A DNA stretch of 64,000 bases from Pedobacter yulinensis (lineage in GTDB: Bacteria; Bacteroidota; Bacteroidia; Sphingobacteriales; Sphingobacteriaceae): positions 1,289,769 to 1,353,768 of the forward strand of contig NZ_KZ686268.1 of NCBI RefSeq assembly GCF_003029735.1, read 5' to 3'. This document shows, in pieces, positions 27,986-37,513 of the stretch; within the stretch, counting starts at the first letter, position 1; each line of letters starts with the position of its first letter. The notes below the pieces were generated by a model. It saw only the letters and a program-made list of their open reading frames with translations. It searched no databases and was not told the origin of the DNA. The translations under genes were made by a program, and so were the position numbers.

Positions 27986-28510
27986 TTATCCCGCTGCTTC
28001 TCTGACGTCTATTTCAAACAGATTTAAAGTAATGCCTGCATAGTGGGGTGGCAGCCCCTTGCTCTTGGGCGTTACCGTGCCCGCGTGCCTGAAACCGCAG
28101 GCGGTATAATGCTTCAGTAGTTTGTCATTGTCTGCCCAGGTATCCATGCGCACAAAGCTGAGCCCTTTTTGCCTGGCATAGGCTACCGCCCAGTCCGTGA
28201 TGGATTGTACCAGATTGCGCCCCCTGAAGTCAGGGTGCGTAACAATACGGTGCAGGTAAATGGCGCTGACTGGTTCCGCTTCGGTCCAGATAAGCGGATC
28301 GCTGAACGCGGTCGCAAAGACCGCTGCAGGCCGGTTGTCGATCAGGACCTTCCACTGGCGCTGCTCCCTGATTTCGGCCTGCACCATGTCGGGATCAAAG
28401 TCCTGCCAATGCCGGTTAAACACGCGCTTCTGATGCGCCACCGCGAGCGCATAAAAGTCGAAGATGAGTTGCAGGTCCTGCAGTTCAGAGGGGATGATGT
28501 GCATTGCCAT
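27986..28510 (-). CDS. GNAT family N-acetyltransferase
   Basis: A 174-residue protein with the GNAT fold: YLHRIVTHPDFRGRNLVQSI near residues 85-105 contains the acetyl-CoA pyrophosphate loop (R-G-x-x-L in place of R/Q-x-x-G-x-A), followed by SFVRMDTWADNDKLLKHYTACGF, quoted in part (RMDTWADNDKLLKHY). Its ATG overlaps the der stop in a TAATG junction, so it is translationally coupled to der. The substrate is unknown. Confidence 0.85.
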   Translation of the reverse strand: MAMHIIPSELQDLQLIFDFYALAVAHQKRVFNRHWQDFDPDMVQAEIREQRQWKVLIDNRPAAVFATAFSDPLIWTEAEPVSAIYLHRIVTHPDFRGRNLVQSITDWAVAYARQKGLSFVRMDTWADNDKLLKHYTACGFRHAGTVTPKSKGLPPHYAGITLNLFEIDVREAAG

Positions 28511-29811
28511 TATTTTTGCCTGAAATAGATTTGAATCGGTACCCCTGAAAATTCGAAATTTTCGCGCAGTTTATTCTCTATGAACCGTTTGTAGGGCTCT
28601 TTGATGTACTGCGGCAGGTTGCAGAAAAACGCGAACATCGGCGAAATGCCATTGATTTGCGTAATGTATTTGATCTTGATGTACTTGCCTTTGTTTGATG
28701 GGGGCGGATAACTCTCAATGAGCGGCAGCATGACATCGTTTAGTTTTGAGGTCGGGATCTTTTTACTGCGGTTCTTGTAAACCTCGAGTGCCGCCTCTAC
28801 AGCTTTGTGAATACGCTGTTTGTTCAGAACGGAGGTAAAGATGATGGGCACATCGGTAAAAGGAGCAATCTTTTCGCGGATCTGTTCTTCGAACTCTTTG
28901 ACTGTTTTGTTGTTCTTTTCAATCAGGTCCCACTTGTTTACCAGGATCACAACACCTTTTTTGTTTTTTTCCGCGAGGTGAAAAATGTTAATATCCTGCG
29001 ATTCGATACCTTCTGCGGCGTCGAGCATCAGCACCACAACGTCGGCTTCTTCAAGCGCTTTGATGGTGCGCATGACCGAATAAAACTCGATGTTTTCCCT
29101 CACTTTGGTTTTTTTGCGCAGGCCGGCGGTGTCGATGAGCATAAATTCATTGCCATATTGGTTGTAATGAATGCGAATCGAGTCGCGTGTGGTTCCGGCA
29201 ACCGGGGTAACGATGTTGCGTTCTTTCCCGATGAGTGCGTTAATGAGTGATGACTTGCCTACGTTTGGACGACCGGCAATGGTGATTTTCGGCAATTGGT
29301 TTTCCTCTTCAGGCTCGTCCTCGAAATGGGTAATGACCGCATCGAGCAGGTCGCCGGTGCCTGAACCTGTCATGCTGGAAATCGGGTAGATCTCGCCAAG
29401 GCCAAAACTGTAAAAAATGCTTGTCTCGTTGAGCAGGGCATTGTTGTCTACCTTATTGGCGACAGTAAAAACCGGCTTTTTACTGCGGCGAAGTATTTTG
29501 GCAATTTCGTCGTCCAGATCGGTAATGCCGGTGGTTACATCGACCAGGAAAAGCAGCACGCTGGCTTCTTCAATGGCAATCATGACCTGCTCACGAATGG
29601 CAGCCTCGAACACATCTTCTGAATTGGCTACGTATCCGCCTGTATCGATCACGGTGAACTGTTTATCTGTCCACTCGCCTGCACCGTAGTGGCGGTCGCG
29701 GGTAACGCCGCTGAAATCGTCTACGATAGCCTGGCGGCTTTCTGTAAGACGGTTAAAAAGGGTGGATTTGCCCACGTTGGGCCTGCCTACGATGGCGATG
29801 ATGTTACTCAT
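28510..29811 (-). CDS. der: Ribosome biogenesis GTPase Der (EngA)
   Basis: Essential double GTPase for 50S assembly. The 433 residues have two G domains: [14 protein letters not shown] at residue 8 with DTGGY and NKVD, then [16 protein letters not shown] near residue 180 with [11 protein letters not shown] and NKWDLI, followed by the KH-like domain ending in PIQIYFRQK. The tandem arrangement is unique to Der. It lies between era (96 bp upstream) and the GNAT gene (1-bp overlap). Confidence 0.98.
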   Translation of the reverse strand: MSNIIAIVGRPNVGKSTLFNRLTESRQAIVDDFSGVTRDRHYGAGEWTDKQFTVIDTGGYVANSEDVFEAAIREQVMIAIEEASVLLFLVDVTTGITDLDDEIAKILRRSKKPVFTVANKVDNNALLNETSIFYSFGLGEIYPISSMTGSGTGDLLDAVITHFEDEPEEENQLPKITIAGRPNVGKSSLINALIGKERNIVTPVAGTTRDSIRIHYNQYGNEFMLIDTAGLRKKTKVRENIEFYSVMRTIKALEEADVVVLMLDAAEGIESQDINIFHLAEKNKKGVVILVNKWDLIEKNNKTVKEFEEQIREKIAPFTDVPIIFTSVLNKQRIHKAVEAALEVYKNRSKKIPTSKLNDVMLPLIESYPPPSNKGKYIKIKYITQINGISPMFAFFCNLPQYIKEPYKRFIENKLRENFEFSGVPIQIYFRQK

Positions 29812-29907
29812 ACTGATTTGTGTTTATGGAGCATGCGCGAGCATGCCGGTGCCGGTGGTTCCAACTGCAAAGGTCGTAAACCTGGGGCGGAAATTTTTAA
29901 AAATATT

Positions 29908-30786
29908 TTAATTCTCGTAACCGAAGCGGCGAAGCTGCGCCTTTTTGCTGCGCCAATCGGGAACGACTTTAACGAAAAGCTCAAGAAAAACTTTCTTGCC
30001 AAGGAACTTTTCTGCTTCGAGCCGGGCCTCTGTTCCTACTTTTTTCAGCATGCTGCCGGCCTTACCGATCAGGATGTTTTTTTGTGAATCGCGTTCAACG
30101 ATGATCTCGGCGCTGATGCGATTAATTTTTTCTTCTTCGCTGAAAGCGGTAATGACTACCTCTGTGCTGTAAGGAATCTCTTTCTGGTAGTTGTTAAAGA
30201 TCTTTTCGCGGATAATCTCTGAAATGAAAAAACGCTCGCTGCGGTCGCTAAGCTCTTCTTTATCGTAGTAGGGCGGGTGCTCCGGCAGCTGTTCGAGTAT
30301 TTTTTCAAGCAGACCGTCAATATTGGCTTTGTGCAGTGCTGAAATGGCGTAAATGGCAAGCGGTTTCAGCTTGTCCTGCCAGAAGGCGATCTTTTCTTCG
30401 ACCTGTTCCTGGCTGGCCTGGTCAATTTTGTTGATGAGTACGATTGTTGGAATGTCGCGGCTGCCCAGCTTTTCAAGCACATCGGTTTCATCATGTTTTT
30501 CGTTGATGTCGCTAACGAGCAGCAGCAGGTCTGCATCGGTCAGGGAGCCGTTTACAAAACTCATCATCGACTCCTGCAGCGAGTATTTGGGTTTGATTAT
30601 TCCGGGGGTGTCAGAAAAAACGATCTGGTAATCGGGTTCGTTGAGAATACCTAAAATGCGGTGTCTTGTGGTTTGCGCTTTAGGGGTGATGATGCTAAGC
30701 CGCTCGCCCACAAGGACATTCATCAGGGTTGATTTTCCTGCATTTGGTTTTCCGATTATACTGACAAATCCTGCTTTGTGTGCCAT
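29908..30786 (-). CDS. era: GTPase Era
   Basis: GTPase that binds the 3' end of 16S rRNA during 30S maturation. The 292 residues show GKPNAGKSTLMNVLVGERLS (G1) at residue 12, the SIITPKAQTTRHR switch, FSDTPGI (G3), INKIDQ (G4), and a C-terminal KH domain with ERDSQKNILIGKAGSMLKKV. This is the canonical start and length. It is divergent from the tRNA unit, and its start is 22 bp from the -33 box of the tRNA promoter. Confidence 0.98.
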   Translation of the reverse strand: MAHKAGFVSIIGKPNAGKSTLMNVLVGERLSIITPKAQTTRHRILGILNEPDYQIVFSDTPGIIKPKYSLQESMMSFVNGSLTDADLLLLVSDINEKHDETDVLEKLGSRDIPTIVLINKIDQASQEQVEEKIAFWQDKLKPLAIYAISALHKANIDGLLEKILEQLPEHPPYYDKEELSDRSERFFISEIIREKIFNNYQKEIPYSTEVVITAFSEEEKINRISAEIIVERDSQKNILIGKAGSMLKKVGTEARLEAEKFLGKKVFLELFVKVVPDWRSKKAQLRRFGYEN

Positions 30787-30807
30787 GAAAAAAAATTAAA
30801 AAAATAA

Positions 30808-30839
30808 TTTGGAGTACAAAGAAACGAATTATATCTTTG
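30808..30839 (+). promoter_or_regulatory. Promoter of the tRNA-fMet/tRNA-Glu unit
   Basis: TTTG at 30808-30811, a 20-bp spacer, TATCTTTG at 30832-30839: a full match to TTTG-N20-TAnnTTTG and the best promoter in the window. Predicted RNA start near 30845, giving a leader of about 130 nt before the first tRNA, with a small stem GGCTAA/TTAGCC at about 30860-30876. Confidence 0.85.
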
Positions 30840-30973
30840 CATTCCAATTCGGAACAAAGGGCTAAGGATTTAGCCGAAACTGGAAGAGTTGAATGAATGC
30901 CGGAAATGAGGTTCCGGGCCTTTGAATCCGAGATGAAGGATGTTGTAAGAGGCGAATACTTTAGCAAAAATAG

Positions 30974-31046
<73 letters not shown>

Positions 31047-31087
31047 CCTGAAGAGTTGAAAGTAATTTCGGTTACCGAAACTCAAAT

Positions 31088-31159
31088 GGCCCGTTCGTCT
31101 AGGGGTGAGGACGCAAGATTTTCATTCTTGAAACAGGGGTTCGATTCCCCTACGGGCTA
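31088..31159 (+). tRNA. tRNA-Glu (anticodon TTC)
   Basis: A 72-nt cloverleaf: acceptor GGCCCGT/ACGGGCT (closing G-U pair), anticodon stem CAAGA/TCTTG with loop TTTTCAT giving anticodon TTC, and T-arm AGGGG/CCCCT around TTCGATT. It lies 41 nt after tRNA-fMet on the same transcript. Confidence 0.96.
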
Positions 31160-31163
31160 CTTG

Positions 31164-31206
31164 ATGGGAAAGGTTCAAATTCAATGAACTTTTCCCATTT
31201 TTTTTG
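31164..31206 (+). terminator. Intrinsic terminator of the tRNA unit
   Basis: ATGGGAAAGGTTC (31164-31176) pairs over 13 bp (one G-U) with GAACTTTTCCCAT (31186-31198) around a 9-nt loop, followed directly by a T8 run. Confidence 0.92.
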
Positions 31207-31935
31207 TATTTTAATTTTCTGGCGGCCAGCACCTTAAGGGTAGTCAGGGGTTCTTGAAAGAACGTTCTTCAGTATATATTCCCTTAGATAATTTCGCCGG
31301 ATCCTTTTTTAAAATTAGGCCACCTGCCAAAGTGGTTAAATGACAGGCATCTGCTCCAGGCCATAAGTTCCCCTAAAAAGATTGCCGAACAATAGTTGAC
31401 TAAGATAAAAAGCGGACCGGCATCCGCGGGCTGCAATCACAATTCGAATTAGTACCAAAAGGCGCGGCAAGCTAATTAGGTCAAAAAGCGCTTATCGACA
31501 GATTGAACAGCTCGGGTCGTGTACACTCAACCTTTTGTAAACTGGCCGGAACATTTCAGCCCGGATACAAAAAGAGGTTCACAATAATTACCTCACCGTC
31601 GGGCTTACCCGCCTGAAAAAGACGAACCTACACCAATGGGTTATTTATCGACATGCACAACGGCAGGCGGTTTGACCAAATGTTGCACAATGATCGCATG
31701 TATGGCCTGGTTACACAATTGCTGGCGTTTTTCCGCAAGCCTTATTTGCGCATCGCTACCATAACAGGTTTTTAATATGTTGGAGTAAACGCAAAAAGAA
31801 ACTAAAAGTCATGCCGGAAACGTGGTGCTTCTCTAAGCGGTAACTCGTGGCTTTTGAAGGTGATCAAATGGTATCATCAATCGCCAACATGCCAGATAAA
31901 AAGCAAGCATCGTATTAGAGACAGCTGGAACAATT
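31207..31935. other. Gene-free stretch after tRNA-Glu, possible remnant
   Basis: No reading frame of useful length. Short open stretches read as if coding but are broken: one in frame at about 31471-31617 and one at 31653-31775 (40 codons, beginning MHNGRRFDQMLHNDRMYGLV). I recognise neither. There is no integrase, no copy of the tRNA-Glu 3' end and no insertion-sequence ends. This may be the eroded edge of an inserted segment; the evidence is weak. Confidence 0.35.
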
Positions 31936-33624
31936 TTATTCGACCGGTTCGTAACGGGTTGCATGAATGGATTTGCCGGGTTGAAGCAGGGCGCTTTGAC
32001 TGAGCGGGGTCGGCCGGTTGGGAAATTTCGAGGCGAGTAAGACCCCGTTTGCTACGAGAAAGACCAGGGCTTTAAAGATTGCTGTTTCAGGCGTTTCTCC
32101 GGCATCAGCTGCCGCACGGCAAAGTGCGCTGGCCTCGCAGGGGGCGCCTGCTGTTTCTAGAATGTTGATCAGCCGGAGCTGCACCGGGCTGAGGCCGATT
32201 TCGATCAGGCTGTGTGTAATGGATTCGGGTAAAAGCACCACCTGGTGCCTGATGCGCAACGGATTGGGCGGCCCGAGTTCCCGGCTGTTGAGCCAGTTCC
32301 ATTGGGTAACAACCCGTTTGCCCTGTGGGTTCATCTCCAGCCAGATCCCGGCGGCTTTCAATGCGGTCTCATCGGTGATCAGATCCTGCGAAGCAAGACA
32401 ATCCGAGTCGTGTTGCCGCAGCAGCTCAGCAGTCCACGAGCGAGCGGTCCTGATCCGTTCGGCCTCAAAGCGCAGCACATCTTCCATCTTCTGCCTGGCA
32501 AGGCTGCCAAGTTTGTTGGTTTCACTGAGCATGGCCTGCTCGAAAGCATCCACACTGCCCGAGGAAGGCACAGCAGCACCACAAACGGCAGCCATCCTGA
32601 CGCTGCGCCTGAAAGCCTTTTCAGGAGGTATCTGGCCTATCTTTTCCACAAAAGTAGCGGGCATCTTTTTGCCTGTGACCGCATATTGTTTTGTCGATGC
32701 ATGACGTAAAACTCGCTCGTACACATCGGGGTAATCTTTTTTCAGGCGGCGCGCCAGTTGTTTGCAGGTGGCCAGCGACCATTTGCGGCTTCCCATGACG
32801 TGTGCATATTTCCTGCCGGACGGCGATAACCCATGTTCATCAAGTTTAAGGTATTTAAAGGGCAACGGTTGCTTTGCGAAATGGTCTTCGTTGATCGCCT
32901 CGTTCGTATCGGGCATGATCAATCCCGGATAGAGGTCTGGCGAGAGCAAGGTGCCCAGGCTGATGTTTTCGTTTCTCATCATGGCTCCGGGCAGGACCTG
33001 TTCTGCAAGGTGTGTCATATACTGGGGGTCTTCAAGCTGACTGAATACCGCATCATGACCGGTGAGAAAAGTAAAGGCCTTCCTTGTATAGCGCTGAAAG
33101 AAACTGATGTTGCTCCCGCCCATGATGCCAGCGTTCATGGCGCAAAGATCATTGAGCCGGGCCGATGCCAGCCAGCCAGGAAAAGTGTGCTGCGGACGAA
33201 CGGCAAACAGCGTTTTGAGTATTTCAGCATAAAAACCTTTGTTCCCGCTGCGGTCGATCTCCAGGTTCTGGCAAACTACATCGTGCTTTTCTATAAAGCT
33301 TTCAGGAATTTTCCTGAATAAAAACACATCACCGTCTACATGCAAAAAAGATTCCTGCTGGAGTGAATAGGTGTGCAGCTTGGGTGCCGACCACAGGTAA
33401 TCGGCGAAGGGAAAGTTGTTCAGAGTCAGATGAAAGCCGGTATAAGGTAACCGGAAGCGGTCGTGCAGCAGTTCTGCACCCGAATGGTCAGTATACAATT
33501 CGACCTGGTTATAAAATTGGCGCAGTTGGAGGCAGCTCAGCGCCCAGCTCATGTAATGAAATACCGGGTCAGGCCAATGCCCATGCAGACCTGGTTTTGT
33601 CCAGAAGGTTTGTACGATTTTCAT
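31936..33624 (-). CDS. DUF6734-like GT-A glycosyltransferase in RiPP cluster
   Basis: A 562-residue cytosolic protein starting MKIVQTFWTKPG. The N-terminal half (about 280 residues) has GT-A features: FHYMSWALSCLQLRQFY, then QESFLHVDGDVFLFRKIP near residue 95 with a DxD-type metal motif, and NAGIMGGSNISFF near residue 170. This matches what I know as the DUF6734 family, putative glycosyltransferases. The C-terminal half is helical, with winged-helix-like sequence near the end, and unfamiliar. It is the last gene of the cluster operon, 48 bp after a lipoprotein gene. Role in sugar transfer to the modified peptide is inferred from fold and context. Confidence 0.65.
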   Translation of the reverse strand: MKIVQTFWTKPGLHGHWPDPVFHYMSWALSCLQLRQFYNQVELYTDHSGAELLHDRFRLPYTGFHLTLNNFPFADYLWSAPKLHTYSLQQESFLHVDGDVFLFRKIPESFIEKHDVVCQNLEIDRSGNKGFYAEILKTLFAVRPQHTFPGWLASARLNDLCAMNAGIMGGSNISFFQRYTRKAFTFLTGHDAVFSQLEDPQYMTHLAEQVLPGAMMRNENISLGTLLSPDLYPGLIMPDTNEAINEDHFAKQPLPFKYLKLDEHGLSPSGRKYAHVMGSRKWSLATCKQLARRLKKDYPDVYERVLRHASTKQYAVTGKKMPATFVEKIGQIPPEKAFRRSVRMAAVCGAAVPSSGSVDAFEQAMLSETNKLGSLARQKMEDVLRFEAERIRTARSWTAELLRQHDSDCLASQDLITDETALKAAGIWLEMNPQGKRVVTQWNWLNSRELGPPNPLRIRHQVVLLPESITHSLIEIGLSPVQLRLINILETAGAPCEASALCRAAADAGETPETAIFKALVFLVANGVLLASKFPNRPTPLSQSALLQPGKSIHATRYEPVE

Positions 33625-33672
33625 ATAGGGAGATCAGGTTTGTCGCCTTAACGGATTTCTGGCAGCCGCTGG

Positions 33673-34050
33673 TTATTTGAGGACTTCTACCCGGTAGGCC
33701 CCTTTGGCAGCCTGACCGGTTAGCGTGAGTTCGACCTCTTTGCCGGCCGCCACACGCACAGGCAGTTGACCGCTGGCTGATCCAGACACGGCCTTGTCGA
33801 GCAGCACCGTCCGGCCTTGTGTAATTTGCAGCTGCAGCTGACCGGATTGTACATCTGCTTTATAGGCCACCTGGCTGGTTTGTTTGTTCGCTGGTAAGAC
33901 CAGCCTGAATTTTTGCGTGCCATTAAAACTTGAAAAACTGGCATAAGACTCGTTTTCATTGCTGGTTCCTGCCCAATCACGGGTTACTGAACAGCCCCAT
34001 GTTACCGACACGATAAACAGAAAGGCCAACAGTTGATTTTTAATTTTCAT
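33673..34050 (-). CDS. Small lipoprotein, unknown function
   Basis: 125 residues with a lipoprotein signal (MKIKNQLLAFLFIVSVTWGCS, cleavage before Cys20), then a beta-rich domain (FSSFNGTQKFRLVLPANK, GKEVELTLTGQAAKGAYRVEV) that looks like a small beta-sandwich. No named family is recognised. It is located between two putative glycosyltransferase genes in the cluster, 19 bp after the GT9-like gene. It could be an immunity or transport accessory protein, which is a guess from location. Confidence 0.7.
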   Translation of the reverse strand: MKIKNQLLAFLFIVSVTWGCSVTRDWAGTSNENESYASFSSFNGTQKFRLVLPANKQTSQVAYKADVQSGQLQLQITQGRTVLLDKAVSGSASGQLPVRVAAGKEVELTLTGQAAKGAYRVEVLK

Positions 34051-34069
34051 GACATTGCATATTTAGAAT

Positions 34070-35821
34070 TTACGAACAAAGAGGCTCGGCTTTGCCGCAT
34101 GGAGGGGCAGCGCGGAGCAGGCCCTTCATTTCTGGAATATTGGTTAATTTATTAAACAAGAGTTTTGCCGTAATGTTGCAGGCTTGGTCGGAGCAGGTCT
34201 GAAGAAACTCGACCTCTGCCGGCAATTGACGCATATCGACCAGGTTGTCGAGGCCGTTTTCAATGATAAGCACCAAACAACGAACCAGAGAATCGCCCCA
34301 CCAGTTATGCGGCAGGTAATCTTTGTCGTGCTCCTGCTTGCCGGTATAAACGACCATTTGGGGCAGGTCTTTGGCGTTGACCTTATTTTCCAGCAGCAGG
34401 TAGATCCAGGCGGCATTTGCAAAATGCAGCATACCGGTACATGGCCCGATAACCAGCCGGGTATAGCGGCTGATCAGGAACCCAAGGTCCTCGCGAACAC
34501 CGCCAGCGGGACGAAAAATAAGCCGGTCAGACAGCAGGCCAGCGGCGGCAAAATCGGTTTCGCAAAGGTCTTCGGCAAGAAAGATAAGCAGGCGGGCCGG
34601 TGTATGCTGCAAAAACTGACCGACCAGATCATAAAATTCCTCTTTTGGCAGTACCTTTTTCGCCCGCGAAGACCCGCTGAGCAGCACGATCAGGCCATGG
34701 TCGCTGTTTACACCCTGTGTTTCAAGCCAGGAATCTGCTGCCGCCCTTTCCGTTGTCGATACTGCCAGTGCGCGCTCTGGCCGGCACACCGGCTCGGGCT
34801 TTTTTGCGAATGCGGCAGCGGGCTCCTTGCCGGCCAGAAAGTCCCAGCCGTCCTGTCTTCCGTCGGGCTGGTCTGTCAGCGGATTGATCGTATAAACAGA
34901 TGTAGCCGAAAAGGATGTCGGCCGATCCTGCACCTGCAGTAGAAATTTCAGCACGAGATCGGTTTCCAGCACGACCAGATCATAGGTGGCAAAATCCAGG
35001 GATGCAAACGGTTGTTTGGAGATGACCACTTTTGCACCAAAGGCCGGGCCATACCAGGATTGAAGGCGGTCAAATGCGTTGTCGTTGTCTATGTTAATGG
35101 TGACCTGGTCAAAATCGCCGCAATGGCGCAGCAGTTTTTTCACATAATTCATCCAGACAACCGAATCGCCCAGGTAGAGGCGCCTGCGGTAGTCGTCAGC
35201 AATGAGGATGCGTTTGCAGGGCTTTTTGGCTAACCTCAGGTTATTTGCCTGTAAAGCGGTTACCAGTTTGCCGAATGTTTTCAGGTACGCTGTATACGTA
35301 TAAGTTCTACAGGCCGCCTGCATGCGTTTGCGAAATGGTTTAAGTTGCTGTTCCAGGAACGTTTCATCCATGCAGAACGCGGCCCCGGGTTCAAACAACT
35401 GGTCCACACGGGTAAAGCGGTACTGGTAGTCGCTGTCCCAGGGGTTGAGCATGCTCCAGATCACGCTGTCGCCGGCAGCCGGCTTACCCGTGGCTAAAAA
35501 AGAAGCCAGTTCTCGCTCCAGATCAAAGTGGCAGACCACGACATCATACTGTTCAAACTCCAGTTCTGCCCAGGCTTTTCGGGAAAGAAACGGGTTTGCA
35601 TAGGCGGTCAGCTCGCTGCCTGCTACCCAAAGCACATCGTGCGGCAGCCCCGAACGGTCATTTAATGTTACGGTTGCTCCGTTCTGGCTAAAAATGAATA
35701 ACAGGTTGTACAGGTGCCTGACCATCAGCCGGTCTGAACGTTTGTAGCGGATCAGGTTCGGAAAATCGCAGAGCACCAGTACGTTCAGGTGTTTCCGCTC
35801 AGGAGATAAAGGAAAACTCAT
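34070..35821 (-). CDS. GT9 (heptosyltransferase)-like protein in RiPP cluster
   Basis: A 583-residue soluble protein with a GT-B look: HLNVLVLCDFPNLIRYKRSD at the N-terminus, SDHGLIVLLSGSSRAKKVLP near residue 370 (the strand before the nucleotide-sugar site) and FLISRYTRLVIGPCTGMLHF near residue 455, which parallels the DTGxxH segment of heptosyltransferases. Overall identity is low and the protein is longer than usual. Its ATG overlaps the stop region of the ABC transporter gene by 23 bp. Sugar donor and acceptor are unknown; the family call is moderate. Confidence 0.6.
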   Translation of the reverse strand: MSFPLSPERKHLNVLVLCDFPNLIRYKRSDRLMVRHLYNLLFIFSQNGATVTLNDRSGLPHDVLWVAGSELTAYANPFLSRKAWAELEFEQYDVVVCHFDLERELASFLATGKPAAGDSVIWSMLNPWDSDYQYRFTRVDQLFEPGAAFCMDETFLEQQLKPFRKRMQAACRTYTYTAYLKTFGKLVTALQANNLRLAKKPCKRILIADDYRRRLYLGDSVVWMNYVKKLLRHCGDFDQVTINIDNDNAFDRLQSWYGPAFGAKVVISKQPFASLDFATYDLVVLETDLVLKFLLQVQDRPTSFSATSVYTINPLTDQPDGRQDGWDFLAGKEPAAAFAKKPEPVCRPERALAVSTTERAAADSWLETQGVNSDHGLIVLLSGSSRAKKVLPKEEFYDLVGQFLQHTPARLLIFLAEDLCETDFAAAGLLSDRLIFRPAGGVREDLGFLISRYTRLVIGPCTGMLHFANAAWIYLLLENKVNAKDLPQMVVYTGKQEHDKDYLPHNWWGDSLVRCLVLIIENGLDNLVDMRQLPAEVEFLQTCSDQACNITAKLLFNKLTNIPEMKGLLRAAPPCGKAEPLCS

Positions 35822-37496
35822 GCTGGTTATCGGGTGTTTTTTCGCGGACTATATATCCGTCTTCTATAAAATAAACGCGGTCACAGAGCGCAAGCGAAGC
35901 CGGACGGTGAGAGATCATGATCAGGATGGCATCGGGCTGACTCTGCCTGATGTTCAAAATGATGCGCCTCTCCAGCGCCAGGTCGAGAGAAGAGGTCGAT
36001 TCGTCGATAATCATCACAGCTGTGTCCTTGTGCAATGCCCTGGCAATAGAAATGCGCTGGCGTTGCCCGTCAGAAAGCCCCGACCCGGTTTCGCTGACCA
36101 GTGTATTCAGCCCCTCGGGCATCTGGTTCATCACTTCAAAAAATTCTGCATCACGGGTCGCTTTCATGAGCCTTGCTGCGCTGCCAGACTCCCGCTGCCC
36201 GTAACGGATGTTCTCTGCAAGGGAAACATGAAAAAGCTGGTCACATTTCTCGACAAGGCCCAGGTGGTCGGCCCAATTGCTTACCTGATGCAAGGGCAGG
36301 CGGTCATCCAGTAAAATCAGACCGTCATCTGGCTGGAGAAAACCGCAGAGCAAATTGACAATGCTGCTTTTTCCCGAACCGCTGGGCCCTGACAGTCCAA
36401 CCATTTCGCCGCGGTTGAACTGCAGATCAACGTGCTGAAGCACGCTCCTGTCGCCGTATTTCAGCGAAACATCTCTGAAGCTGATGCGGTTAAAATGCGT
36501 AATGACAGATTTGCAGGCCAGGGTATGACCAGCGGCATCATGGGTCACATCATACTCCATAAAATCGGCAATACGCTGCATTGAAACCAATGCCTTGTTG
36601 ACGCCGTTGTAGGTGTTCGCCAGGCTCATGGCCGGTGCATAAAGCCGGTTCAGGTACTGTACAAAAGCGACCAGGCTTCCCACGGTCATGGCGCCATAAA
36701 AAATCCGGTACCCGCCAAACATGAGGACGATCACGGGGCCAACAGCCACCAGGAAAGTGATGACATTACTGTTGGCGGCAGTAAGCATAGCATTTTTTAC
36801 GGTTTTATCTAGAATCTCGCCGTGTAGTGATTGCAGGCGGCCGGCTTCAAATACATAACTGTTGTAACTCTTTACCACACGGTGGTTCCTGAATACTTCC
36901 AGAAAGTAGGTGTTAAGACGTTCCTGCACTTCCTGTATTCTTCTGAAACTGTTTTGCAAAACGGGTGTAAACCTTTTTGAAATGACCAGCAGCAGGGGAA
37001 CGATGACCAGGCTGATGCTGGCCAGCCGGAAATCAAGGATCAGCAGCATGGCAACAATGCCGGCCAGCGTCAGCAGGTCGCTGGCACATTTCAGCAGGAC
37101 CGAAAACAGGGAGGACTGAATTACGCCGACATCATTCATAAGCAGAAAGGTCATGTCGCCAGCCTTCGTCTTCTTAAAAAAGCTGAGCGGTTTATGCAAG
37201 ACCTGCCGGTTAATATCAGCCTGGATGGCGGCAATGATCTGCTGCCCCATTTTGGTGTACCAGACATCGGTTACGAAAGTACACGCAATGCGGATAAGAT
37301 AAACCCCCACAAGAACGCCGAGTACAACGATCAGGTCTGAAAAGCTGCCATGGGGTAAGATGTCATCGATGATGATCTTCAGTACGTAGGGGCTTACCAG
37401 TGAACCTGCCGATGATACACCAAGTAACAGGAACACCAGCAGCAAGCCGGATCTGTGTGGTTGCAGGTATTTGTAGAACTGTCTGATCAACTCCAT
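35799..37496 (-). CDS. ABC exporter, fused membrane and ATPase domains
   Basis: A 565-residue half-transporter: N-terminal six-helix membrane domain (GLLLVFLLLGVSSAGSLVSP to about residue 320), then an ATPase domain with Walker A GPSGSGKSSIVNLL near residue 360, signature LSDGQRQRISIARAL near residue 460 and Walker B VMIIDESTSSLD. There is no N-terminal C39 peptidase domain, so leader removal must come from another enzyme (the S8 protease is the candidate). It lies 17 bp after the arginase-type gene. Likely exports the mature peptide to the periplasm. Confidence 0.9.
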   Translation of the reverse strand: MELIRQFYKYLQPHRSGLLLVFLLLGVSSAGSLVSPYVLKIIIDDILPHGSFSDLIVVLGVLVGVYLIRIACTFVTDVWYTKMGQQIIAAIQADINRQVLHKPLSFFKKTKAGDMTFLLMNDVGVIQSSLFSVLLKCASDLLTLAGIVAMLLILDFRLASISLVIVPLLLVISKRFTPVLQNSFRRIQEVQERLNTYFLEVFRNHRVVKSYNSYVFEAGRLQSLHGEILDKTVKNAMLTAANSNVITFLVAVGPVIVLMFGGYRIFYGAMTVGSLVAFVQYLNRLYAPAMSLANTYNGVNKALVSMQRIADFMEYDVTHDAAGHTLACKSVITHFNRISFRDVSLKYGDRSVLQHVDLQFNRGEMVGLSGPSGSGKSSIVNLLCGFLQPDDGLILLDDRLPLHQVSNWADHLGLVEKCDQLFHVSLAENIRYGQRESGSAARLMKATRDAEFFEVMNQMPEGLNTLVSETGSGLSDGQRQRISIARALHKDTAVMIIDESTSSLDLALERRIILNIRQSQPDAILIMISHRPASLALCDRVYFIEDGYIVREKTPDNQHEFSFIS

Positions 37497-37513
37497 AATA
37501 GCACGTTTTTTGG

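Noticed and set aside
29831..29846. GCATGC-GCGA-GCATGC stem between era and der
   Set aside because: GCATGC is itself palindromic and the stem is short with no T-run; not enough to call a terminator or regulator.
31088..31935. tRNA-Glu as attachment site of an integrated element
   Set aside because: No second copy of the tRNA 3' end seen at the other side of the RiPP cluster (48.8-49.4 kb) and no integrase gene.
34184..34942. A 252-codon plus-strand open frame in the RiPP cluster
   Set aside because: Antisense to the GT9-like gene, low-complexity composition and no start context; the minus-strand protein has fold motifs.
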